In this document: positions 23,679-35,200 of the stretch, piece by piece
Layout: every line of letters begins with the position of its first letter
Position numbering within the stretch: position 1 is the first letter of the stretch
DNA from: Apis mellifera
Lineage: Eukaryota > Arthropoda > Insecta > Hymenoptera > Apidae
DNA length: 64,000 nucleotides
NCBI RefSeq assembly: GCF_003254395.2
Contig: NC_037648.1
Coordinates: 7,064,135 to 7,128,134, forward strand
Direction of reading: 5' to 3'
The notes under the pieces: generated by a model
Seen by the model: the letters and a program-made list of their open reading frames with translations, nothing else
Database searches by the model: none
Told to the model about the DNA's origin: nothing
Translations under genes and position numbers: made by a program

Positions 23679-25222
23679 TCAAGATATTGTGCAAGAATTA
23701 CGACCAACACAACTGGTACGAGAATCTGTTATACTACCAGGTGAACTACCTGGAGTTGATAATCCATTATGGCCTACACCAACAAAACGTAATTTTCGAT
23801 GATGAGAACCTAAACTTTTACTAGAGCTCAATGATCTATTTCCATTATATCGTAATTGTGATGTAGTTGTCATTGCATAAGATTTTAAATGAGATTTAAT
23901 AGATTTAGGCAATGGAAGTTGATCAATACCGTAAACTGTTGTTCTTGCAACTATTGCACGACATGCAAGTTCCTGAAGACTGAGAACTAAAATATAAGAT
24001 GATGTCAGATTTTTTTGAAATTATAATGAAAATTGAAATGCATTACCTTTATTAGAGCGCCACAATCTTTCCATACCATTACGATGTAAAGCCATTCGAG
24101 AAAGTTCAGAAAAACTTTCACGAATATTAAAATCACAGAGAGGTGAAACTTCAAAAAATGCCATGTGATTTTTAGCTGCATATGCTTCAGCATCACGTTC
24201 TCCTACTTGTCTTTTAAAAGCTAAATGAAGACGATTACCAACAAGTACTTTTGGTACTCCAGGAGCATGCTACAATATAAATAAAAATTAAATATAATTT
24301 TGATATATGTTTGATATATGTTAATTTGTATTTTAAAAAAATTTTAAATTTAATTAATAGTAATTATATTTAGTATATTTAAATATTTCAAATAAATTAG
24401 TTTAAAAAAATAATTTTTAATATATTTCATATTTAAAATAATTATTACATACTTCTTCAACTTCTTTTAGCCATCTGTCGATACCATCAAAAGACCATTT
24501 ATTGGTAATATCATAGACTAAGAATATACCTTGAGCTCCACGAGAATAAGATCTGATTATTGTACAAAATCTACCCTGACCTGATGTATCCCATAATTGT
24601 AATTTTACTCTTTTTCCATCCAGTAAAATAGTAGTAGTTTTATATGCTAAAAAATAAATAATGATAAATTATTATCCATAAAGTATAAATATACCATAAA
24701 TATACAAACATAATTTATAATGTTTTAACATAAATAAAATAAATTTAAAATTATTTATATAAAAAAATGATATAAAATATAAAAATAAATATAAAATAAT
24801 ATAAAATAAATATTATATAAAAAATTTTATTATAAACGTTAATAAATAATTTTCAATAACAATAATAAATAATTCCAAAATAAATTTTGGAATTTCTTTT
24901 TATATTGATAATTATTCTACTTAATTCCAAATATGATACAATTAAAAATAAATATCACTTTATTATAATGAATTCAATATAAATACATTATTTCTATGCA
25001 AAATTAGGTTGAAATAGAAAAAGTAATTTAGAATAAATAATAGAAAGAAAAATTCTAAATACCACTGCCGCTGCAAAACGGAGATTCGGCAGCACCGTCT
25101 TCAAGTCCACTCAAGATTTCTTGTTTTCCAACGTCACTGTCACCCACCAGCAAAAATTTGAGGAGATAATCGTATTGTTTTTCTTGACGAGACTTCGTTG
25201 TGCTGGCCTCACCTGCAGCCAT
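23679..25222 (-). CDS. Rab40: Rab40 GTPase with SOCS box
   Basis: Atypical Rab that acts as the substrate receptor of a Cullin-5/Elongin B/C ubiquitin ligase. Exons 25063-25222, 24453-24646, 24047-24269 and 23679-23986 (phases 1, 0, 1) give 294 aa. P-loop GDSDVGK at residues 27-33; switch II WDTSGQGRFCTI, with the Rab40-typical Ser in place of Ala; VLVGNRLHLAFKRQV replaces the usual NKxD guanine motif as in other Rab40s. The SOCS box begins SLQELACRAIVARTTVYGID, followed by the Cul5-box-like QLPLPKSIKSHLKSY. A low-complexity Ser/Gly tail ends in CTIS, a CaaX-like prenylation site. The 5' end and first exon are GC-richer than the surroundings. Start choice is supported by YDYLLKFLLVGDSDVGK in frame. 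Confidence 0.95.
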
Positions 25223-26676
25223 AATAATCCTGTATTGGAAACCCTGAGCATACTGCAGGCAAACCTCTATACACTGATCGCTCTTTTAACGTTTTTTGTA
25301 TTTAAGGATCCGTGGACGGATAAACTTTTTTAATATATTGCAAATCAGATCATGTTTCACTCTTCAATTCAAAATTCTTTTTGCATATCAACAATAGTTC
25401 TTTATAATATTCTTTCATCAATGACCATTACTCTTTTAAATAAAATCATAACAAAACAAGAATGAATTTCCATTATTTTCCACTATATTATCTATTTTAT
25501 GTTTAATTGTTTAGTTGAGGTATCTATTCTTAAAATTATCGAAGGTTAAGTATGTTCGTTAAGTAACTAACTTTTAAGACAACTATATAAGAAACCATTA
25601 CCTAGTATCTTTTCTAATTTTAGTACTAGTTATTTTTTTTTATCTAGTTATTCTAGTTATTTATTAAAAATATTTTATCATTTGTTGATAAGAAATGTCA
25701 TTCTTTTACTAAGAAAATAGATAAATAGATAATTTAATTTAATTAATTTTGGAATTCAATCCGAAGAAAATAAGTATTATATTCAATTTTTTTAATAATT
25801 TAATGTTATATTTAATTTATTTTAAGACAATTATGTTATCAGTTATAATCAGTCAATTTTAGAAAAATAATAATTTTAATTATTAATAAATATATATATA
25901 CATATATTAATAATTTTAAAATTGAATAATAAATATTGAAATAAAATTATTAATTATATTATAATTATATCATTTTATATAAAATAGATTTTTATATAAA
26001 ATGATAATTAAAAATGATAGTTTATTTAAATTTGAGTATTTTTATAATAATCATATTTAATGTTTGAAAAATGCAATAAATTTTTAATAATAAAAAAGAT
26101 TTAAAATATTAAAATTTCGAATATAATTTTATATATTTTTAAATCAAATTATAATATATAATTTAATAAATATTAAATATTATAACTTATATACAATATT
26201 TTTTTAAAATATTAATATATAATAAATTTCATTGATTGATTTAACTTATGTATTGAGTTAAATGCTAACTTATGTATTTATTCTTTTTTATGCAAATATG
26301 CATTATAATATATTTATACATAAGTTATAATAAATATATAAAACAAACTGTTTTTTATTTTTGAAATATATTTTTTAACAAACATAGTATATGATTATCA
26401 TATAACTAAATAAAAAGAATAACTTTTAGAATTATTTTTATACATGATTGATATTTATTAAATTTATTAAATAATTTCAATTTTTAAAGTATTAAAAAAG
26501 ATTTAGTATAAATATTTCTTTCTTATACTAAATAGAATAGATCTAGCATTTAAGTTTTAAATGACAATTCTTTTTCTCTCTCTTTTTTTCCAGCAAACAT
26601 GTATAAAACGTATAAACAAAACTATATAATATTCTACTTTTGTTATTTTCACAAATAATTTATAATTATATAAATT
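25223..26676. other. Region between Rab40 (5' side) and DRG2 (3' side)
   Basis: Rab40 promoter side (GC-richer up to about 25330) followed by AT-rich DNA with no supported exon. A short open frame crossing Rab40 exon 1 on the plus strand (25121-25333) is an antisense shadow. Confidence 0.5.
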
Positions 26677-29529
26677 TTATTTTTTAACTATTTGAATAAC
26701 ATCTTCATCATGCATAATATGTTGTAATCCAACTCGTTGAGGTGAATACTTGGTACTTGTACCCTGAAAAATAATATATTTATAAAGATAATATATATTT
26801 AAAAAAATTTTTTTCTTTTTTAAGATAATTTTTAAATTTTTTAATTTGGAAAAATTGCATGTATTATTTTTTATAATTTATTATTTTTATTATATTTACA
26901 TATATTTTGGAAATTAGCAAAAAAAAAATGCATAGAACATACAGTTTATATATTTTATAATTAGAATATATATTTATTATATATTTATAGTTATTTGTAA
27001 TTATTGTTAAATAATTTTTTTTCTTTTATTTTTTCTTTTATTTTTTTATAATTATTTCATAAAAATAAATATTGTATTATAAATAATAAAAATAATTTAT
27101 TAAAAAGTTATTAAATTAAAATCTCTGATTATTAGGAGGATATTTTACCAATTTTTTTTTTGTTCTAAAACAGTGCTGTCCACTGATGGGGCCCTTTACG
27201 CGGTTTTATCCCCTTTTATGCTAGTATTCAAAAGTAATGGAGTAATTCATGCATTTCCATCTTCTATGAATTCTTCAGTCACATTTCCTCATTTTATATT
27301 CAATGATAGCATATGTTATGTTCGGTTATTAATATATTTTCTTCAGCTAAGACCAAATATAATCAATCCTTTTATTTGACTGTTCTGAAAATAATCGATT
27401 AAAGTTTGAATTCTATATATTAGAGATAAAAATCTTGCGCAAAATAACACAGGATGTAGATGGAGCCCATTTTATTAACAACTAAGTTTGGACAGCACTG
27501 ATCTAGAAAAATATATTTTTTTTTTTTGGTATTATATTATTTCTTTTTATTTATTCTAATAGTAAACATTTAATAATTAATAAAATTAAAATTTTTTCAT
27601 TTTATTAAAAAATATTAACCAATAATTATAAGAAATATAGATTATAAATATAAAAATATAAAAATTAAATATATATTATATTAAATAATTCTTACCCAAA
27701 CAAGAGCATATTTAAATTGTTGAGCAAGTGTACGATGAATTGCATGACATACATGTTCTACTGTAACTCCTTTTCTTAATATTAAACCATCTTCAAAATC
27801 AGGTGGTTGACCAGGTTTTTTTGTATAAACTCTTATTAAAGATAAATATTCCCATAATGTTTCAAGAAGGAAGTCCAAATTTAATTTCATATTGCAACTA
27901 TAAGAAAAATATTAAATTATTTTATAATTTTTTTATAATTAGTTAAACAATACAGAAATTTAAAAAAAATGAATCATTTTAATAAATAAAAATATTTAAA
28001 AATACATGAAAAAATTTTACCTAACTACTACGCTATTAGGCTGCCTGGCAATTCTATCCACTTCTTCTATTGATATCTGATCTATTTTGTTATGTACATA
28101 AAGACATGGTAAATATACTCTGTTAGCATTAATTACATCAATTAATTCATCTGCACTACAATCTTCGCGAAATAAAACTTCTGCATTGAAAATTTTATAT
28201 TCATGTAAAATCATTTGAACTAATTTTTCATCTACTTTTGTTAATGGACATGTTGAGTTAAATGCTAATCCACCTCCTTTCTTTATCTTAAAATATATGT
28301 TTGGCTTTTTTTTATTAAGTCGTATACCAACTGATTCTAATTCTTTTTCTAAAAGTTGTCTTTGTACATCTTGTTTAGTAGCATCTAGCATCATAAGAAC
28401 TAAATCAGCTGTTCGTGCAACAGCTATTACTTGTCTACCTCTTCCTTTACCCTAAAATATTTATAGATATAAAAATTTTATATATTATATATTATATATT
28501 TTATATATTATTTTTATTCATTGATATAAAAATTATATATATATAATATATATAATTTATATATATATTTAATTATTAATTAAAATTATATTAAATAAAC
28601 TATATTAAAAAATTAATTAATAAAATAAATAATTACCTGTGCAGCACCTTCAATTATTCCAGGAAGATCAAGAAGTTGAATATTAGCTCCTTTATATTCA
28701 ATAACACCAGGTATACAAGTTAAAGTAGTAAATTCATAAGATGCTGCTTCAGATTCTGTATGTGTTAATGTACTTAATAAAGTAGATTTTCCTACAGAAG
28801 GAAAGCCTATTAAAGCTACTCTTGCATCTCCTGATTTTAATACATCAAATCCTTCTCCTTTTTCAGATTTTTTTGGTGGTTCTAAAAGTTGTGATCTATA
28901 TTTTGCAAGTTTTGCTTTTAATAAACCTAAATGATACTCAGTAGCTAAAAATTAATTAATAAATTAATTGTTATTAAATTAAATTAATTAATAAATTAAT
29001 TGTCAATAAATTTGATCTTTATAGAAATCATTATTATCTTAAATATTATTATGATGATAACTTATGCTAGATATTAAATTATTATCAAATATTATGATTA
29101 TATTAATTTCAATTGTTATTACATTAAAATATATTGAAAAATCTAATAAAAAATATAATAAAAATATTAAAATATTAAAAATTAATTAATAAAAATATAA
29201 AATTTATTCTAAATGAATAAACTAATATAATATAAAGGATAATAAAGATTTATTATAAATCAATTTTAAAATGATTTATTAAATTTAAATTATTATATTT
29301 TATAATAATTATTTAATTTTAATTAAAAATAAAATATTTTATATTAGAAGTTATAAATTTTTAATATTTTATAATTTTTTGCATATGTTACAAATGCAAA
29401 GCGAATATACAAGTATTTTTATATAAGATTACAAAAATCATTATAGCTTTAAAATATGAACAAACCTTTATTTTTTTGCGTCCGAGCAATTTCTTTTTCA
29501 ATTTCAGATATTTTTTCTAATATTCCCAT
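26677..29529 (-). CDS. DRG2: Developmentally regulated GTP-binding protein 2
   Basis: Obg-family translation-associated GTPase; its partner is the DFRP2/RWDD1 family. Exons 29466-29529, 28637-28944, 28021-28451, 27696-27897 and 26677-26763 (phases 1, 0, 2, 0) give 363 aa, matching the usual 364. The N-terminus MGILEKISEIEKEIARTQKN is nearly invariant. G1 GFPSVGKST lies at residues 68-76; TTLTCIPGVIEYKGA, the G3 LLDLPGIIEGAAQGKGRGRQ and the G4 NKIDQIS follow. The C-terminal TGS domain includes GVTVEHVCHAIHR, FKYALVWGTSTKYSPQRVG and ends DVIQIVKK. Intron 4 (26764-27695) holds a hAT-like MITE. The gene is divergent from eIF3l, 349 bp between start codons. Confidence 0.97.
27171..27500. mobile_element. 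hAT-like MITE inserted in DRG2 intron 4
   Basis: 330-bp element with terminal inverted repeats CAGTGCTGTCCA (left) and its complement TGGACAGCACTG (right), flanked by an imperfect 8-bp target duplication TTCTAAAA / ATCTAGAA (6 of 8). CAG...CTG ends, TGTCC-type TIRs and 8-bp duplications are the signature of hAT elements. Subterminal GGGGCCC / GGAGCCC also suggest extended inverted symmetry. Internal GC content is higher than the host intron. There is no transposase, so the element is non-autonomous; the 69-codon open frame inside it is not a gene. Confidence 0.75.
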
Positions 29530-29878
29530 TTTAATAAAGTAACAAATGTACAATAAATTTACATTTACAAAAATGACATACACTGTTACGCGTGGTGTGC
29601 GTGATAATATAAACCATTTACCATAAACAATAAATTACTAGAAGAACGTCCATCAATTCAACGCTATTCAATAACGCCATCTGAGAGTTTAATATATAAA
29701 TATTGAGTTTTATGTTCAAATATAATTTGAAAGAAACATATCTTAAATTATACTAGTTTATGATTATTTTATTTAGAATAATTCGTGCGTATGAACTTTT
29801 TTCTTTTGGATTAATTTGTAGATTTTCAAACTAGAGGTTATATAAAATTTTTCATATAATTAGGTAAAAATAGTAATC
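29530..29878. promoter_or_regulatory. Bidirectional promoter region DRG2/eIF3l
   Basis: 349 bp between the ATGs of two translation-related genes transcribed in opposite directions. It contains GC-richer stretches (about 29585-29610 with ACGCGT, and 29640-29690) that contrast with the AT-rich flanks. A shared promoter is inference from spacing. Confidence 0.5.
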
Positions 29879-31750
29879 ATGTATGACGATTACAATGAGG
29901 TAAATATTAATTAAATAAATATTTATATTATAATATTATTATACCAATAGAAATATAATTTAAATTATTTTTAGTATGATGCTTATGATGATTATGGACC
30001 ACCAGATGTTCATAGCGATCAATATGACAGATTAGGTTATCGCCAAGTACCAGAAGTTGTACGAAATTTTTTAGTATTTTTGCGAAATTGTATAAATGAA
30101 GGAATGATTTTTGAAATTCAAAATCTTTATGAAACAACATTTCCAAAAATCTCAGAACAATTATTTGATAAATCTTCTTGGCCAGATACTCAAACAATTG
30201 CACATATAGTTGATAATGATCCAGTATTTCTTACATTGTATAAAGAACTTTATTATCGTCATATTTATGCTCGTATGCAAGGACCAACATTAGAACAACG
30301 TCTTGGTTCTTTTTATAATTATTGTGATCTTTTTAATTATATTTTACGTCCTGAGACACCAGTCCAATTGGAATTACCTGATCAATGGTTATGGGAACTT
30401 ATTGATGAATTTGTTTATCAATTTCAATCTTTTACACAATATCGTGCTAATTTATCAAACAAGACACCTGAAGAAATTGAAAATTTAAATGCACATAGTA
30501 AGACATGGGATGTATTATGTGTTTTAAATGTCTTACATTATTTAGTAGATAAATCAAAAATCAAAAGTCAATTAGAAGTATATGCAAGTGGTGGAGATCC
30601 AGATTCTGTTGCTGGTGTATTTGGAAGACATTCTTTATACAAAATGCTTGGATATTTTTCTCTTGTAGGATTGTTACGTTTACATTCTCTTTTAGGAGAT
30701 TATTATCAAGCAATTAAAGTATTAGAAAATGTTGAACTTTATAAAAAAAGTGCATATTCACATGTTCCTGGTTGTCAAATATCAACAGCATATTACGTTG
30801 GTTTTGCTTATATGATGATGCGTAGATATGCAGATGCAATTAGAACTTTCTCTGGTATATTATTATATATTCAAAGAACAAAACAATTGTTTGCAACACG
30901 AAGTTATCAAAATGATCAAATTAATAAACAAACAGAACAAATGTATCATTTATTAGCAATTTGTCTTGTTCTTCATCCACAATGTATAGATGAAGGATTA
31001 CAACAAGCATTACGTGATAAGAATTATCATGAAAAAATGTATAAAATGCAATATGGAGATTTAGTTGAATTTGAATCATGCTTTCTATTTGCATGTCCAA
31101 AATTTTTGTCTCTTACACCACCAAATCCTGATAATCCAAATGAAGATTATGTTCGAGAAGCAATTAAACATCAAACTCAAGTCTTTATGGATGAAGTTGT
31201 TCAACAGAAAATGTTACCAACAATTCGTTCATATTTAAAATTATATACCACTTTACCATTAAGTAAACTAGCTACATTTATGTGTAGTAATACTAGACCT
31301 GATGAAAATTGGGATTTAGATAAAGAAGTTAGTGCATTAACTATTCATCTATTATGTTTTAAACATAAAATGAAAAATATTGTTTGGACAAAAGGAGCAT
31401 CAGGATTAGATGGAAAATTTCAATCTGGCTCAGAGGTATTTTATAAATGAATTATATATTTACAAATTATAATTATTATTATTATACATATTATTTTATA
31501 TATTATTATATATATATATATTATATTATTGATTTAGTTTTATACTTTAATATTTATTATTTTATATATTTTTTAAAACCAAGAGATTAATTCATTATAT
31601 TCATATTTATTATAGCTGGATTTTTATATTGATCATGACATGATTCACATTGCGGATACAAAAGTGGCACATCGTTATGGAGATTTTTTTATCCGGAAAA
31701 TTCTCAAATTTGAGGAATTAAATCGCAAATTACATCATATAAAAATTTAA
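29879..31750 (+). CDS. eIF3l: Eukaryotic translation initiation factor 3 subunit L
   Basis: PCI-domain subunit of the eIF3 scaffold that binds the 40S ribosome during initiation. Exon 1 (29879-29899) encodes only MYDDYNE; exon 2 (29975-31435) encodes 487 residues in one uninterrupted frame; exon 3 (31616-31750) encodes LDFYIDHDMIHIADTKVAHR through HHIKI. Total 538 aa, the family's normal length. Recognisable blocks include YGPPDVHSDQYDRLGYRQVP, ELYYRHIYARMQGPTLEQR, DVLCVLNVLHYLVDKSKI, YFSLVGLLRLHSLLGDYYQA, AYYVGFAYMMMRRYADAIR and the PCI region near the end. A longer frame starting at 30080 is internal to this exon. The 3' flank lies about 20 bp from the start of the ATAD5-like duplicated segment. 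Confidence 0.97.
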
Positions 31751-31769
31751 GAATGTCATTTCAATGATA

Positions 31770-34700
31770 TATATTATATAAAATAAAAAAATTGATAATA
31801 AATATACCTTTTATTCGTATGATCATAAAATTTAAAATCAATCACCATATTAAATGATAAATTAAATTTCATCATTTTAATAAATTTAAATTATGTATAA
31901 TATATATATATGTATATATTTAGAATAATTCCACGTTTACATAAAACTAAAAAAAAATATTGACATTTATATAAAAATAACATATTTATTGTTTACTTCA
32001 TTATTAACATAATATAAATATAAAATAAAATATAAATTATTAAAATATATTTTATCCGAAAAATTGATATGATTAATAATCTCTAATTTATTTTATTTAA
32101 AATGAGAAATCAAATAATTCTAATTTCTCTAGCATTCTTTCATGTTTCATATAGCATTTTTTAAAATATTATTATGTTAAAAATAATATTTGTTTATAAA
32201 TTTTTATATTTATTTTTATATTAATTATAATTTTATATTTTTTGTTTATATATTTAATATAAAAATATATATATATTAATACAGATTATTATTATTTTAC
32301 TTATTATTATGATTTAATATATAATATAATATAATATACATTACTTTGTTGTTAAATATTAGAAATTGAATAATATAAACAATACTTTCAAATTATGAAG
32401 ATAATGAAAAAACCGATTTTCTCTTTTATTATTAGTATTAGCTCTCTCTCTCTTTTTTTTGATTCTATATATTGTTTTCACATGGAAAATAATTTATAGT
32501 TATAATTTAATAGTCAAATAATAATAACAGATTATTTATTTTTTTATTTAATTGTTTTCTTAACATAATATTATAATAGTTTTTATTATAGTCAAATATT
32601 TAACAATATTTTGTTTACAATTTATTCAGTCATTCATTTCTAAATAAATATTATTAGAAGTTGAATATTGAGTGCTATTTTCAATTAAAAGCAAATTTAG
32701 ATGCATTTTTATTTTTATTTTATTTTAAAATTTAATGCAGAATTTTCTATATCAATTAAAAATGACAAAATTATATTACTTAATTTACTTATATCGACTA
32801 CATATCGACTAATATAATTTTATTATCGATTTGTTCTTTCATTATTTATGGCATTTTCCTTTTTTCTTTTATTATTTTCTTTATTTATTATCTTCTGTAT
32901 ATTTTATTTTTCACTAAAATGAATCTTTAAAATTTATAATTTGTTTCAATATTTATAGTGAATCAAACAGTAATAAATATTGTAATTATAGTATAACTTT
33001 TTCTAAATCTCCACATTGTAATAGTTTCTGTGAAAGAAAAAAATTTTTGTATTTTTTATAATATTCACCATATGATATTAAAATGTTACATTAGATTTTT
33101 ATTAAATCTTTAAAAAAATCTTAAATAAAGAATATTCTATACAAACTTTGGATAATTTAGATAAAACTTAACTTTAGATAAAAGTTCTCCAATTAGTTTA
33201 ACTTATTACTCTGCAATTAGCAGAAAGTTATAATCATTTTGCCAATGAAATTAATTTTAATAAAAAAAAATTATAAGTTTTTAATTTTATCATTAAAAGA
33301 ATCTTAAAAATAAATCCTATTTTATTAAAATGCCATTTTATTCAAATATGGATAAATGTTTCTCATCTCGTAATAAATTTTTGGATCTGAAATTTGTTTA
33401 AAAATTAATCACAAAAAATAAGATAAAAATAGATATTTTTTCATTTTTTCTAATTCAATGTAATTTGATCACTTTTCCTAATTTCGTTAAAAACCTTTTT
33501 CCAATTTTTTGATGCATTTAATTCTAATATATTAAAGATATAAAAGATATTTTCTTTTTTTTTTATTATCAAAAAGATTATATTAAATAAACTTTTTAAT
33601 ACTTAATATATAACCGAATACATTTGTTAGATAGATTTTGTAATTTTATTATATTATATTTTTATATCATTCATATGATATAAAATTACAATAATATGAT
33701 ATAAAATGACTATTTAATTATTTTCATTAATTTTTGCTCAGCTATTATAAAATAACGAATAAAATTCATCTTCGTTGCTGATATCTTTATTTATTATAAA
33801 AGTTATTTTTTATCCAATTAATTATTCTTTCAATTTTACTATTGCTATTTCGTTTTCAATTATTTCACGAAAACTTTTAGCCTATATTTATAAATTCAAT
33901 TAATGCATTCAAATTTATTTATTTTCGTTTTATATCCTTTGTTCTGTTTTTTTTTTCAATTCTTTATTTTTTTTCTAATTCTTCTTGTAGCTAATATTAA
34001 TATTTTGCGTTGTTTCTTATTATAAATGAAATAAATGATAAATAAAATAATATCTGACATATCTTTTATACTTATGTTTTTTTAAATTTTATGATTTTTT
34101 GAATTTTTAATTCTTTCTAATTTCTTTTTGGAAAAATTTATGACATGTTTAAAATAATTTAAATTTATATTTAGAATGTAATCCTTATAAACATTCTGTG
34201 GAATATGAAAAATCTTATTTTCATTCTATATATTGCTTGAGTATGTAATATGATTTATAAGAGAAAATATATTATGAACATTATTTTTTTGTTCACATTT
34301 TTATTACCATTATTTATATAAACAATATTAAATAATGCTATTATTATTTTTAAATCTAATTTTTTTGTAAATAAAGGGGCAATTTAACAGATGTTTTAAA
34401 TTGTTGTAAAATAATTTTATAATTATCATGATTTTGTTTATTTTTTGTAATATTTCCTAAAATAAAATTATTCTATAAATTTTCTTTTATCAATGTCTAT
34501 TCATTTATCAAAATTAATTATTATTTCTGTTTATTTTATTCTATCGTTTGAACATTTATTATTATTCGCTATATCATTGTATTTATATTGGATTTTTCAA
34601 TTGATCACGTATTTTTATTTTTGTATTTGTATTTGTTTGCTTTCAATATTTCTTTATCTTCTTTTTTTTTTTCAATGAAATTTATATTTGAACTAAAATT

Positions 34701-34880
34701 TCTATGATTTTCTTTATTTAATATAATTCTCTTAATTTAATAATTTTTCATCGCTGTTTCTACTCGCTTGAAAAAAATAATTAATAAAACAAATACAATT
34801 ATAATGGATATATATGGAATAAAATTAGGGAAAAAAGTTAACAATTAAAATATAAAAATTCATTGTTATTAAATTGTATA
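31770..34880 (-). pseudogene. Degenerate segmental copy of the ATAD5 3' part
   Basis: Collinear, same-orientation similarity to 42660-46170, covering ATAD5 exons 3 (part) to 5, the introns between them and 3' flank. Matching blocks include 32386/43537 (LHNL region), 33010-33130/44165-44300 (exon 5 start plus intron 4), 33190-33370/44330-44500, 33490-33540/44735-44780 and 33710-33940/44925-45150. Introns are retained, so this is a DNA duplication, not a retrocopy. Many frameshifts and stops, a scrambled Walker A region (about 33610-33700) and pervasive loss of G/C show it is dead. The copy is about 400 bp shorter than its parent. Confidence 0.85.
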
Positions 34881-35200
34881 ATAATATATAATTATATAAA
34901 AAAAATAAAAATAAAATAGTTATATATATACTTATAAAAAAGAAAAAATATTACAAAATAAATAATTTCATAATAGAATGAAAATTAATAAAAACTTAGG
35001 AAATCAAGATTGTGGGAATTTTAATAATATTATTAAAAAAAATGTACTATTAAAATTTTTTGCAGATAATTCGAAAATTAAAATTAAGTCGGTTATACTT
35101 AAAAGTCATTAAAATTAATGAAGAAAGAATTAATCAGCAAATTGATCAATAACATTTGTAATCAAATTTTTTATATTTATGTATAAATTATCAATATCAA

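Noticed and set aside
27173..27379. 69-codon open frame in DRG2 intron 4
   Set aside because: It lies wholly inside the hAT-like MITE and resembles no transposase.
34493..34678. 61-codon hydrophobic open frame
   Set aside because: It lies antisense within the degenerate ATAD5 copy.
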